From positions 42,722 through 106,721 of the forward strand of contig JALCRV010000007.1 of assembly GCA_022652945.1 (NCBI GenBank): DNA of 64,000 nucleotides. Direction: 5' to 3'. Position numbers and translations under genes: made by a program. The notes beneath the pieces are model-generated. The model saw nothing but the letters and a program-made list of their open reading frames with translations, had not been told where the DNA came from and searched no databases. Positions 8,250 through 17,388 of this stretch are shown here, one piece after another. The DNA is from Bacilli bacterium. GTDB taxonomy: Bacteria; Bacillota_I; Bacilli_A; RFN20; CAG-288. How positions within the stretch are numbered: the stretch's first letter is position 1; each line of letters opens with the position of its first letter.

Positions 8250-10721
8250 ATGAATAAAAAGTGTCAAAGAGTTTGGGCTACAATGGGTTTATTAATGATT
8301 CTATCTCTCGCTGGATGTCAAGCGTTTCCGACTTCAGAGGTAAACTCTTCTTCATCTTTAGCCTCTGATGATTCAGTCTCTAGTTCCTCTTTGATTTCAA
8401 ATGAGGGAGAAAGCAGTGATTCTATGGAACAAAAAACATATGCCCCTGGTCTTATTGAGACCACTTATCCGACTGAAGAAAACATCGTAGCTGATTATAT
8501 CGCTTATACCGAACAAGGCTTGGATCCAAAAGGAATCAATGACTCCTCGGAAGCATTAAAGAAGGTGCTTTCCGATGCCGAAGAACGGGGTGGGGGAGTC
8601 GTTTATTTGCCGGCTGGTAAATATTTAATCACGGAAAACATTTATATCCCTCCATTTGTAACTATCCGGGGCGATTATTGCAATCCGGATAGCGATATGT
8701 TTAAAGGCGATTATGGGACTGTTATTTTAGCGGAGCCTGAGGTTTCAGCGACGGAAACCAGAAATCCAATCCTTGGGGATAGGGATGATATTTATACAAA
8801 TTTCCCAGCCTTATTTTCCATCGGAGGCAGCGCTGGCTTAGTTGGTGTGACGATTTATTATCCTAAACAAAATATCGATCATGTGATTCCTTATCCGTTC
8901 GCTGTGGAGATTCCTTCTTTTGCGGCCCAAGGAATCCACGCTAACCATGAAGCCTCAACTGTTAAAAATGTTACTTTCCTCAATTGCTATAAGGGTATTA
9001 TTGCAGGTGCTTCCGCCTCAGCCTTTTCTAACGGTTACGCTGCGGCCTTCGAACAAGTCCATATTGAAAACATTAAGGGCACTTTCCTTTATCAAGGAAT
9101 GCAATTATACATTGCTTCGGAAATCGGTGTTGTAAAGAAGGTAATGATTTCTCCTAAATATTGGGCTGAAAATACTCTGGGGAATCAACCTGAACTGGTT
9201 AAGGTAAAAGAATATACCCATAAATATACTTTGGGAATGCTGCTAGGGGATTTGGAATGGCTTCACTTCTCGGACATTACTATCAACGATCTGGCGATGG
9301 GCATCAGGATTTATGATTCACTAAGAAGATTTTTCACTAATACAATTTACTTCATGGGTATGTTTGAAAATCTTCAGGTGAGAGGGTCTCAAACGGCGAT
9401 GAGAGTCGATAATTTATTCGACACCTTCGGCATGAGCATTGCGGATTCTGTTTTAGAAGGCTCGATTTATGCCTTGGACCGCCGGGATACAACTACGGCG
9501 GTGATTCGCTTGGTCAACACGGCTTTGAACGGGGATATTTACGGGCAGAGGATTTATCTTTCTTCTGCAGAGGAGGCCTATGCTTCCTTGAAGTCTAAAG
9601 GCGCATTGGCTTCGACCGAAAGGCCTTATTTAAAAATGCCTGATAGCCGTAATTTCATCGATGCCGTAAAAGATTATCAAGTTGATAATACCGCCGCTCA
9701 GGATGCCTCTGAAGGTATCCAAAAGGCACTTAACGATGCAGCCGCCGCTGGTGGCGGAATCGTTTATTTAAAGCCTGGGTATTATATTTTGAAAAATAAG
9801 CTGATTGTCTATGAGAATACGGAATTACGCGGATCAGCGGGAGTCTCTACCCGAGACCAGATTGGCTCTTCGAAAGGAACGGTCCTTCTGGGCTTCTATG
9901 GCTATTCTTCGTCTGATTTAGCTAAGAACGCTGATGCCTTAGTAACATTAAATGGCAAAGGAGCAGGCCTAAGGGGCATCAGGTTTATCTATCCGGAAAA
10001 TAAGCCAACCTGGAAAGCGGATGTGAAATACAAATATCACTCTTACGTAGTCAGGATTCTTGCTGAATCCTGCTATGTAGCTCAAGCATCCATCGTCGGG
10101 GTTCCTTTTGGAATTGAGATCTCGAATACTTCGAATGTAACTATCTCTGAAGTCAGCGGGACTTATTATGAAATCGGAGTTCACATTGTCGGGTGCAATA
10201 ATATTTATCTAGACGAAATGCTGGAAAATGCAGCTGTATTAGCCAGAATCGGCTATGGGACGGTTCCAGCTTTACAAAAGTATTTTCTCTATGGCTGGCC
10301 GACCGATTCTGATCTTTCAACTGTCTATGCTAATCTTACCAGATCCTCGACCGTTTTGTTCAAAGCTGAAAATACAACGAATCTTTCAATCGTTCATTGT
10401 GGAGCATTCGGAATCCAAAATTTCTATGTGGGAACGAATTCTGCTGCTAAGGTATTGCAGGCTTCGACTGATAATTTCGGCGGAAATATCTTCGTGGTCT
10501 CCGGCGGCACGCTAAACGTCGTCAACAATTTAAGGTTTAATGATATCGACTATGTTTCAATCTTAAATGGAGGGGTCTTCAATGCGTTTAATGAAGTTAC
10601 CCTTCATTTCAATACTTCCTTTACCCCGGATGCGGACTATGTTAACAATGTTCAAGTTGCTTCGTCTCTGGCTTCTTCTGGGGCAGATCATGCTTATCTT
10701 CCTGACCGATACGTTTATTAA
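8250..10721 (+). CDS. Lipoprotein with two pectate-lyase-3-type beta-helix domains
   Basis: Surface lipoprotein of 823 residues; lipobox LAGC (Cys23), then a Ser-rich linker. It contains two right-handed beta-helix modules, each opened by the classic start: an Asp/Ser-rich helix, then GGGVVYLPAGKY (about 114) and GGGIVYLKPGYY (about 501), each followed by a TIRG/ELRG strand. Each module has a run of short beta-strand repeats. Beta-helix folds of this type occur in polysaccharide lyases and hydrolases, and in GH91 inulin fructotransferases; I cannot assign a family or catalytic residues. As the last gene of the set 1 operon, it probably acts on the polymer whose fragments that transporter imports. 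Confidence 0.75.
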   Translation: MNKKCQRVWATMGLLMILSLAGCQAFPTSEVNSSSSLASDDSVSSSSLISNEGESSDSMEQKTYAPGLIETTYPTEENIVADYIAYTEQGLDPKGINDSSEALKKVLSDAEERGGGVVYLPAGKYLITENIYIPPFVTIRGDYCNPDSDMFKGDYGTVILAEPEVSATETRNPILGDRDDIYTNFPALFSIGGSAGLVGVTIYYPKQNIDHVIPYPFAVEIPSFAAQGIHANHEASTVKNVTFLNCYKGIIAGASASAFSNGYAAAFEQVHIENIKGTFLYQGMQLYIASEIGVVKKVMISPKYWAENTLGNQPELVKVKEYTHKYTLGMLLGDLEWLHFSDITINDLAMGIRIYDSLRRFFTNTIYFMGMFENLQVRGSQTAMRVDNLFDTFGMSIADSVLEGSIYALDRRDTTTAVIRLVNTALNGDIYGQRIYLSSAEEAYASLKSKGALASTERPYLKMPDSRNFIDAVKDYQVDNTAAQDASEGIQKALNDAAAAGGGIVYLKPGYYILKNKLIVYENTELRGSAGVSTRDQIGSSKGTVLLGFYGYSSSDLAKNADALVTLNGKGAGLRGIRFIYPENKPTWKADVKYKYHSYVVRILAESCYVAQASIVGVPFGIEISNTSNVTISEVSGTYYEIGVHIVGCNNIYLDEMLENAAVLARIGYGTVPALQKYFLYGWPTDSDLSTVYANLTRSSTVLFKAENTTNLSIVHCGAFGIQNFYVGTNSAAKVLQASTDNFGGNIFVVSGGTLNVVNNLRFNDIDYVSILNGGVFNAFNEVTLHFNTSFTPDADYVNNVQVASSLASSGADHAYLPDRYVY

Positions 10722-10740
10722 ACTGATAATTTAAGGTTGA

Positions 10741-11733
10741 TTAATTAATCTTCTTAACTGACGAACGGATTTCCAAATAAGGGGAAAGGAATATCTCCTT
10801 GGTTTCTCCCGTTGGAGACTGGAGCTTTTGCAAGGACAACTCAGTTAAAGAATCAACAATCTTATTAAAAGGATGGGCAATGGCGGTAATGGAAAGATAG
10901 TCGAGGAGCGGGGAATCATCATAAGCGACAAGTGAAACATCATCGAAAATCCTCTTTTGGACTTGCTTCAAAGAAGTCATAGCCGCCATCGTGATCTTTT
11001 GAGTGACTGAAAAAATAGCTGTCGGTTTATATGAAATAATCTTTTCTCTGATGACATCCGCATAAGTCTGAGGCTCGTTTTCTTTCAGGAGAAGAATACT
11101 TTCGGGATTGAATTTCAACCCAGCCTCTTTCAAAGCCTTTTTATAGCCGATGTCTCTCCCCATGGGAATGGTCTGATCATAATCGATTAATAGAATCCTT
11201 TTATGCCCGTTCTCGAGAAGATACTTTGTACCTAAATAACCACCTTGGGAGTCGTCGATTTTTATCGAATCCATTCCTTTGTAAATAGGTCGGAAAAGCT
11301 GGATGCATTTATCCTTGTTTTCCTTTTCCATCTGCTGAATCCTCTCATCGTATTTGGTAGGGATGAAAATCACAAGGTCGACGTTATATGCCTTTAAACG
11401 CGAGACCAGCAGATAATCATTAGTTTCTCTTTCGTTTTCAAAACTGACTAAGGTTGAATAATTATGCTTGGATAAATTATCCTTCAAGCGGGTAATAAGT
11501 TGAGAGATAAAGGGGTTTTCAATGTCGAAAAGATTAATTCCAACGGTATGGCTTTTAGCAGAGCGAAGCACAGCGGCGGAATAATTAGGGACATAGCCTA
11601 GTTTATCGATCGCGGCTTGGACTTTGATCCTGGTGGCAGGTTTTACTAATTCCGGAGTATGCAAAACACGGGTTATCGTAATGGCCGATACCCCAGCTTC
11701 TTTTGCTACATCCTTAATCTTTGCTTCTGGCAA
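10741..11733 (-). CDS. LacI-family transcriptional regulator 1
   Basis: DNA-binding sugar-responsive repressor, 330 residues. The N-terminal helix-turn-helix reads KIKDVAKEAGVSAITITRVL (residues 4-23) and is followed by a hinge helix and a periplasmic-binding-protein-like effector domain. The start is TTG 11733, supported by GTGAGG at 11741-11746 and by the first residues of the family fold beginning immediately after. It lies 52 bp downstream of the GH32-like gene on the same strand and is likely co-transcribed. The ACGTTAAC palindromes in the 13313-13488 region are plausible targets. It converges with the beta-helix gene 19 bp away. Confidence 0.9.
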   Translation of the reverse strand: MPEAKIKDVAKEAGVSAITITRVLHTPELVKPATRIKVQAAIDKLGYVPNYSAAVLRSAKSHTVGINLFDIENPFISQLITRLKDNLSKHNYSTLVSFENERETNDYLLVSRLKAYNVDLVIFIPTKYDERIQQMEKENKDKCIQLFRPIYKGMDSIKIDDSQGGYLGTKYLLENGHKRILLIDYDQTIPMGRDIGYKKALKEAGLKFNPESILLLKENEPQTYADVIREKIISYKPTAIFSVTQKITMAAMTSLKQVQKRIFDDVSLVAYDDSPLLDYLSITAIAHPFNKIVDSLTELSLQKLQSPTGETKEIFLSPYLEIRSSVKKIN

Positions 11734-11785
11734 GAGTAAACCTCACTCGGAATTATTATATTATAAATTGTTCTTCCAAGGGTTT

Positions 11786-13312
11786 TTATTTCATCTCAAA
11801 CACTTGGAAATTCTTTATTTTCCCGTCGGCATCTTCAAGATAAATTCCCAAACTATTCGGATCGATTGAAAGAGTCTCATCTCTAAAGGAAGAGACGTAG
11901 ACATCATCGGAATAGACTTCGATAAACTGTCTGCGGGCCAGAATGCGGACATGGTTCGTTTTCTTAAATGCAAAGTGTTGGAAAATCAGTCCGTTAAACA
12001 TCATATTCGGTCCCCAACCCAATTGAAGATATCCGAATTCCAACCGCTTACGTGAACGGGAAAATGAGCAAGCGATACGCCTTCCATCTTTTCCTTTGAA
12101 GTAAAAACCTGCGGCATCTCCGGAATCTAAAATTAAATCAGCTTCGATAATTCTTCCATCGCTTAGATCATTCAACTTTCCACCTAAAGAGCCATTCAGC
12201 GGCTTAAGATCTAAGGCTGCTGAAGTCCCTAGACTCAAAAAGGAAAGATCTTTTCCTTCTTTGACCAGAGCCGGGGGATTGACTCCGACGTTCTTTACGA
12301 AGGAAAGCTCTGAGACGAAAGTCTTATCGTCCAGACGTCTTCCTCTAAGTCCTTCATTAATCGGGTTATATTTCAAGACAAGCTCATAAGGTTTCTTTTC
12401 TTCGAGCAATTTGATTGTCCCCACCCAGCCTTCAGGGCCGTTGGTACCCCAGATATGGTAATAATAAACTTTTCCGTTTACTTCAATGGCTCTCCCGACC
12501 GAGACCACACCGGTGGTCGGAAAACCTCTAGTACCTTGTAACATAAAATCGCCTTTAGGCAATCTATACGGACCTAACAAATTATCGGAAGTCACGTAGA
12601 AAGTTCCTCCTGACATATCGAGAGAATATTTATCAAAGCGATATCCTAAATATGAGGAAGTGCAGAACATCACATAGTGGCGATGATTGAATTCCACGTG
12701 ACAGGGGACTTCAAACTGGGGAAAGAGGGAAGTATCCTCGACACCTCCGGGTAAACAGGTCCAGTGAAGTCCATCCATGCTTGTCACGATTCCTAACGTG
12801 CCAGCGTGGTTGATCTTACGGCCAACATGCATTTTATCCGCGGTTAAAAAGGCGTAGTAAGGTGGCTTATCTTCTTTATATGGATTGACGATTCCCAATG
12901 AATCCCAACGACAAATGGTGTTGGAAGTATCTTTCGGCTCGCCCATATAATTGATTTCATCTGGCTGGCAGACTACATTCTCCACCCTTTTCCAATGAAT
13001 GAGATCTTTAGAAGTTGCAAAATAAATACGTTGATAACCAAGTGGCTTTTCCTCGGAAAAATTCATAATAAAAGTATCACCGATCTGTTGAATCATCCCT
13101 GTTCCGATCCAGGAAGAATCCGGGTCTTTAGTAAAAACACGTCCATATTCTTTCCAGTGAATCAAATCGTCAGAAATGGCTAAAGAGATTCCATCCCAGC
13201 CCCCCTTTCCTAACTGGGCAGGTGAGAGGGAAAGATGAAACAGATAATACTTCTTCTCATAAGGAAAAATCCAACAATCCCATAGTTTTTCTTCTGAAGG
13301 TGTATAAATCAT
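11786..13312 (-). CDS. Cytoplasmic GH32/GH43-like five-bladed propeller glycosidase
   Basis: Predicted furanoside hydrolase, 508 residues, no signal peptide. The N-terminus (LWDCWIFPYEKKYYLFHLSL) matches the first propeller blade of GH32-like enzymes with Asp12 as candidate nucleophile; RWDSLG (Asp137) and QFEVPCHVEF (Glu201) fit the transition-state stabiliser and acid/base positions. The C-terminal ~150 residues form a beta-sandwich with IEADLILDSGDAAGFYFK. It lacks the canonical NDPNG, RDP and ECP motifs, so the substrate is uncertain (fructofuranoside or arabinofuranoside). AAGGAG precedes the ATG. It is transcribed from a good promoter and followed by its probable LacI regulator. Confidence 0.72.
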   Translation of the reverse strand: MIYTPSEEKLWDCWIFPYEKKYYLFHLSLSPAQLGKGGWDGISLAISDDLIHWKEYGRVFTKDPDSSWIGTGMIQQIGDTFIMNFSEEKPLGYQRIYFATSKDLIHWKRVENVVCQPDEINYMGEPKDTSNTICRWDSLGIVNPYKEDKPPYYAFLTADKMHVGRKINHAGTLGIVTSMDGLHWTCLPGGVEDTSLFPQFEVPCHVEFNHRHYVMFCTSSYLGYRFDKYSLDMSGGTFYVTSDNLLGPYRLPKGDFMLQGTRGFPTTGVVSVGRAIEVNGKVYYYHIWGTNGPEGWVGTIKLLEEKKPYELVLKYNPINEGLRGRRLDDKTFVSELSFVKNVGVNPPALVKEGKDLSFLSLGTSAALDLKPLNGSLGGKLNDLSDGRIIEADLILDSGDAAGFYFKGKDGRRIACSFSRSRKRLEFGYLQLGWGPNMMFNGLIFQHFAFKKTNHVRILARRQFIEVYSDDVYVSSFRDETLSIDPNSLGIYLEDADGKIKNFQVFEMK

Positions 13313-13329
13313 GGTAAACTCCTTTGATT

Positions 13330-13337
13330 ACGTTAAC
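13330..13337. promoter_or_regulatory. Putative LacI operator core, site A (ACGTTAAC)
   Basis: ACGTTAAC lies about where transcription of the leftward GH32-like gene should begin, given its -10 at 13346-13351. The same core recurs at 13417-13424. Placement at the start site fits repression by the LacI regulator encoded in that transcript. Confidence 0.55.
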
Positions 13338-13345
13338 TTTTTATC

Positions 13346-13374
13346 ATTATAATTCCTTTATGAGATAATGTAAA
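13346..13374 (-). promoter_or_regulatory. Promoter for the leftward GH32-like/LacI transcript
   Basis: On the minus strand, TTTACA (13374-13369), a 17-bp spacer and a perfect TATAAT (13351-13346). The leader to the ATG at 13312 is about 27 bases and contains site A and an AAGGAG ribosome site. Confidence 0.65.
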
Positions 13375-13416
13375 TGGATGAAAAACTTTAAATAGACAAA
13401 AATAATTAATAAGATA

Positions 13417-13424
13417 ACGTTAAC
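13417..13424. promoter_or_regulatory. Putative LacI operator core, site B (ACGTTAAC)
   Basis: Second copy of ACGTTAAC, within GATAACGTTAACATT, 7 bp upstream of the -35 of the rightward GH38 promoter. The distance between sites A and B is 87 bp centre to centre, close to eight helical turns, which would allow looping. Confidence 0.55.
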
Positions 13425-13431
13425 ATTCCCA

Positions 13432-13460
13432 TTGACATAATTGCCCATCTAACTTAAAAT
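13432..13460 (+). promoter_or_regulatory. Promoter for the GH38 gene
   Basis: Consensus TTGACA (13432-13437), 17-bp spacer and TAAAAT (13455-13460), followed by a leader of about 20 bases with GAGG and the ATG at 13489. Confidence 0.7.
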
Positions 13461-13488
13461 TTAAATAACGATTAGTGAGGCCTGATTT

Positions 13489-16275
13489 ATGGAACAAAAG
13501 ATTGATTTGCTTTCAGAAATGAAGAGTAAATATTCGGCATTGTCTCATGGCAAAAGAATTCTTTCAGAGCTTGAATACGCATATGCTTTTTCGGCCTCTG
13601 AAGGCCATCTTTATGATGAAGAAATTAATAAAGCGGTTTTAATGCTGGATAAATTATCACAAATGCAGGGAACCATATTAGCAAAAGATGCCCAGGCGAT
13701 CGAAGCTGAGCTTCATGATCTATCTGTTGAGCTTAAAAAAACTACTATTATTTGTCTCGGCCATGCCCATATCGATTTGGATTGGCTGTGGGGTTATGAC
13801 GAAACGGTTGCCAGCGCACTTGCGACTTTTCGAACCATGCTGGATTTGATGAAGGAATTCCCGGATTTTGTCTTCGCCCAATCCCAGGCCGCTTTATATG
13901 AAATCGTAAATAAATACGATCCCGAAATGTTGCAGGAAATCAAGGAGCGGGTTAAAGAGGGAAGGTGGGAAGTTACCGCCGCCTCATATGTCGAATCCGA
14001 CGATAATATGCCTTCCGGTGAAGGTTTAGCCCGCCAGATTTTATACGGGAAAAAAGATCTTGCTCGCTTACTTGATATTTCACCCGCTTCTTTAGACCTT
14101 TATTTCGTCCCTGACACTTTCGGCCATGCGGAAACTTTACCGACCATTCTCGCTTCTTCCGGAATTCGCTATATGTATCATTGCCGCGGTAAAATCGTTC
14201 CTGATTTGTATTACTTTAAATCCCGGTCTGGATCGGAAGTGCTAACTTTAAGGGAACCCGCTTGGTATAACTCTGAGATTAATCCCGAATCTTTGCTGAT
14301 TTATCCTGCTTTGATGTCAAAGTATGGCTTAAATGCCTTTATTAAGCTTTATGGAGTTGGGGATCATGGAGGCGGAGCTACTAGACGCGACTTGGAAAAC
14401 ATGAAGGAGATGGATAAGTGGCCTCTTTATCCTCATATCCAAGGTGGGACCCTTCATAAATTCTTTTCACTTGTGGAAAAGTCACGGACCCATCTTGAAA
14501 CCATCACCGGTGAGATTAACAAGATATTCCCAGGCTGTTATACTTCTCAATCCGCTTTGAAAGAAGCCAATGCAAGAGGGGAAAAAGACCTTTTTGAAGC
14601 CGAAATGCTTTCGGCGATGGATTTTGTTAATGGCCAAAAGTCTATCCGTAAAGACCTGCTTGACGAGGCCTGGCGCATACACTTATTCAATCATTTCCAC
14701 GATATCCTGCCCGGCTCTTGCATTCATCCCTCCAAAGAATACGCTTTGGGACAATCGCAAATTCGCAATGCTGACCTAAGCTTGATAAAAACTTCATTGC
14801 TATCCCACTTGGCATCCAATATTCATCTAGAAGGAGATTTTTCTTCCGATCGGAATTCTGTTTCTCAAGGCGCTGGAGTTGGCTTTATGTCCAAAGAAGG
14901 GCTAATGGGAGCTGAGTCTTCTTCAGGACCTAATAGAGCCTTTCTGCTTTTTAATCCTAGCGGAATGGAAGGGGAAAGGGTCTGTAAAGTCCAGCTGTGG
15001 GATTATTTCTATCCGCTGGATTGTCTGATCGCTGAAGATGGAACGGGTCATAAAATACCTTTTGAAATCATCGGAAACCAACAGGATTATTTCGGTCATC
15101 GTTTTTACGAAGTGGCGATTGAAGCCTCTTTTAAAGCTTACGGATACAAGACTGTGATTTTAAAGCAAGGTAAAAAAGGTGCTTCTTCTTATAGTCAGGC
15201 CGGTCCTGGATGGTGGAGGGAAGAAGAAAAAAGGAACTTCGTGTTGGAAAATTCTGCTTTAAAGGCAACGTTTTCCCCTGTCAGTGGTGCTTTGATTGCT
15301 CTTTTTGATAAAAAGTCACAAAAATTATTGGATGCCAGCCAGGGCTTTTCGGCTTTCTTCCAGACCGAAGCGGAGAGCGGCGATGATAAAAGAATGTCCG
15401 CTTGGATAATGTCACCAAGCGCAAGGACTGTCTCTTTAACCACGAATGTCCAAGTCGAAAGCGAATCATATAAGCCATCTGGAATAGTAAAACGTTTAAC
15501 ATCCAGTGTTTCTTTCGGCTCTTCGAAATTAGCTTTCACCTATTCTTTGAACGGCGAAGATGCGTTCCTGACCTTGGATTGCCGTGTAGATTTTAATGAA
15601 AAGGGAATCTCGGGGCAGAGTGTGCCGAGTCTTAGATATGTTATTAAAGGTGCCGGAAGCGACGAAGGAATCTACAAAATACCTTTTGGCTTCATTACTC
15701 GAAAAGCGGAAGATGGCGATGTTTGTTCGCAGGGTTTGATGGCCAGCGGAGAAGATAACAATCTATTTGGACTTTGGGCTCAAGGCAAATATGGCTTCCG
15801 ACTCATTAATAAAGAGATGTCAGTTAATCTCTTAAGGGCCACTTCCGATCCGGATCCTTATCCCGAAACTGGAGTTCACGAAATAAGATTGCGGTTAGGA
15901 ATCCTACCGAAGGGAACAAAGCCTTCGGATTTTTCCCTGGCTCCAATTTTTCAAAATTCCGAAGTTCTTGCCTTGCCTTTCCTTCCGAACAAAGATGCTA
16001 AAGGCGAGTCGGAAGGAAGCATATTGGATATGGATGGCTCACTTGTCTTATCCAGTTATAAAGTCTCCGAAGATAGAAAGGGAATTCTTATCCGCTTTTC
16101 CGAAACTGAAGGGAAGAAGGGAAATGAGATGGTTAAATTGCCTTTTATTCCGAAAGCCGCGTATCTGTGCGATTTAGAAGAAAGCATTAAAGAATTCCTA
16201 ACCGTCAAAGACAATCTGATAAATATATCTTACGAGGCTTACAATATCATCAGTGTGTATATTAAAAAAGATTAA
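13489..16275 (+). CDS. GH38 alpha-mannosidase, cytoplasmic
   Basis: Retaining zinc-dependent alpha-mannosidase, 928 residues, no signal peptide. The GH38 N-terminal domain shows GHAHIDLDW (zinc ligands His92/Asp96 region), VPDTFGHAE with Asp209 as the expected nucleophile, and NHFHDILPGS near residue 402 providing the later zinc His. Beta-sandwich GH38 C-terminal domains follow. Length is normal for bacterial members. It is driven by its own TTGACA/TAAAAT promoter, divergent from the GH32-like/LacI operon. It would remove alpha-mannose from imported oligosaccharides; the source could be mannan, N-glycan or lipoarabinomannan side chains. Confidence 0.92.
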   Translation: MEQKIDLLSEMKSKYSALSHGKRILSELEYAYAFSASEGHLYDEEINKAVLMLDKLSQMQGTILAKDAQAIEAELHDLSVELKKTTIICLGHAHIDLDWLWGYDETVASALATFRTMLDLMKEFPDFVFAQSQAALYEIVNKYDPEMLQEIKERVKEGRWEVTAASYVESDDNMPSGEGLARQILYGKKDLARLLDISPASLDLYFVPDTFGHAETLPTILASSGIRYMYHCRGKIVPDLYYFKSRSGSEVLTLREPAWYNSEINPESLLIYPALMSKYGLNAFIKLYGVGDHGGGATRRDLENMKEMDKWPLYPHIQGGTLHKFFSLVEKSRTHLETITGEINKIFPGCYTSQSALKEANARGEKDLFEAEMLSAMDFVNGQKSIRKDLLDEAWRIHLFNHFHDILPGSCIHPSKEYALGQSQIRNADLSLIKTSLLSHLASNIHLEGDFSSDRNSVSQGAGVGFMSKEGLMGAESSSGPNRAFLLFNPSGMEGERVCKVQLWDYFYPLDCLIAEDGTGHKIPFEIIGNQQDYFGHRFYEVAIEASFKAYGYKTVILKQGKKGASSYSQAGPGWWREEEKRNFVLENSALKATFSPVSGALIALFDKKSQKLLDASQGFSAFFQTEAESGDDKRMSAWIMSPSARTVSLTTNVQVESESYKPSGIVKRLTSSVSFGSSKLAFTYSLNGEDAFLTLDCRVDFNEKGISGQSVPSLRYVIKGAGSDEGIYKIPFGFITRKAEDGDVCSQGLMASGEDNNLFGLWAQGKYGFRLINKEMSVNLLRATSDPDPYPETGVHEIRLRLGILPKGTKPSDFSLAPIFQNSEVLALPFLPNKDAKGESEGSILDMDGSLVLSSYKVSEDRKGILIRFSETEGKKGNEMVKLPFIPKAAYLCDLEESIKEFLTVKDNLINISYEAYNIISVYIKKD

Positions 16276-16302
16276 GAGGATTTGATGCGTTAAAAGCAGA
16301 TT

Positions 16303-16345
16303 TTACTTGCCCGGAGCCTGATAATCAGCTCCGGGTTTAATCTAT
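16303..16345 (-). pseudogene. Remnant of a LacI-family gene 3' end, doubling as a hairpin
   Basis: The segment 16318-16339 is a 22-bp exact match to the 3' end of the LacI regulator gene at 34881 (34897-34918), and TTACTTGCC at 16303-16311 also matches its last codons and stop (34881-34889). On the minus strand it reads NPELIIR, then loses frame before the shared CAAGTAA. Nothing upstream codes for a LacI protein, so this is a decayed fragment. The sequence forms a GC-rich hairpin (16310-16317 with 16328-16335) that could terminate the GH38 transcript, although the following T-run is poor. Confidence 0.6.
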
Positions 16346-16454
16346 TTGTTTTTAAAAAAGCCTCTGATTTCTCAGGTTATTTCATGTTGCAATATTTGTT
16401 CGTAATTTGTATTTTTGATTATTTTCCTAAGGCATTTCAATACTAAAAAAGCAG

Positions 16455-16483
16455 TTGCTTACTAATTGATGCCGGACTAAAAT
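16455..16483 (+). promoter_or_regulatory. Promoter for the AraC-family gene
   Basis: TTGCTT (16455-16460), 17-bp spacer, TAAAAT (16478-16483); the start site would be near 16490, giving a very short leader that begins at the GGGGG ribosome site. Confidence 0.55.
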
Positions 16484-16503
16484 CAAATCGGGGGTACTAA
16501 TAC

Positions 16504-17388
16504 ATGCGTCTACATTTAAATGACTCAGAGGAGAGAAGGCATTTTCTTGTAGTAAAATCACCTCAACCTTCTTTAAAGATTCAACTGCTTTACACCGGTG
16601 TTTTTTCCACTTCCCATAAAAGCGGTGTGCTCCCTCACGACCATAATTTCTTTGAAATCATGCTTGTTCGTTCCGATGAAGGTTTGATTCATATTGATGG
16701 GCAAGAGTACAAAGTAAAAAATGGCGATATTGTTATTTATTACCCCAAAGAACAACATTGCGAAGAAATGACCGGGGAGAATCCCTTGGAGACGCTTTTC
16801 TTTGCGTTTCGGACCACCGACTCATTTAAAGAAACTTTAAAAAACTACGGGCTTCCTCATATAGTTCCGACAGGCTTTCAAAGTATGGAGATGAACTCCT
16901 TATTTCAATTCTTAATCTCGGAATCTCAAAATCAAGAAGCGGGTTTTGCTAACGATGTCTCGCTTCATATCGGCGCTGCCATAATTTATAAATTCCTTCA
17001 GATTTCCTCTGACTGTTCTTCAGCCAAAGATCATCAACCTCAAGACGAGACTTTTTCAAAAATAAAGGACTTTCTCGATGAGAACTACCAAAAGAACCTA
17101 GAACTGGATTACATCGCAAAGAAAATCTTTATTTCAAAGTTTTATCTCTGCCGGTTGTTTAAGGAATACACAGGTTTGACTCCTTCGGAATATATGATTG
17201 AAAAAAGAATTTCCTTGGCGAAGCAATTGCTGCAAACTACTGAATTGAGTATTGAAGATATATCCCAGGAAGTCGGTTATGATGATAAATACTATTTCTC
17301 CCGTCTATTCAAAAAGGAAGTCGGAGTGTCGGTTATGCAGTATCGGCGCCGAAATAGTTTCGTGGCTGGGCAATTGCCAAAGGATTAA
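16504..17388 (+). CDS. AraC-family regulator with N-terminal cupin
   Basis: Transcriptional activator, 294 residues. The N-terminal cupin-like sensing domain shows LPHDHNFFEIMLV near residue 45 and a YYPKEQH strand. The C-terminal ~100 residues carry the paired helix-turn-helix motifs of AraC proteins (LDYIAKKIFISKFYLCRLFK and IEDISQEVGYDDKYYFSRLF). GGGGG precedes the ATG. It converges on the GH32 gene with stop codons overlapping by 4 bp, leaving no room for an intergenic terminator. The likely targets are the neighbouring GH32 and glycan genes, by position only. Confidence 0.9.
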   Translation: MRLHLNDSEERRHFLVVKSPQPSLKIQLLYTGVFSTSHKSGVLPHDHNFFEIMLVRSDEGLIHIDGQEYKVKNGDIVIYYPKEQHCEEMTGENPLETLFFAFRTTDSFKETLKNYGLPHIVPTGFQSMEMNSLFQFLISESQNQEAGFANDVSLHIGAAIIYKFLQISSDCSSAKDHQPQDETFSKIKDFLDENYQKNLELDYIAKKIFISKFYLCRLFKEYTGLTPSEYMIEKRISLAKQLLQTTELSIEDISQEVGYDDKYYFSRLFKKEVGVSVMQYRRRNSFVAGQLPKD

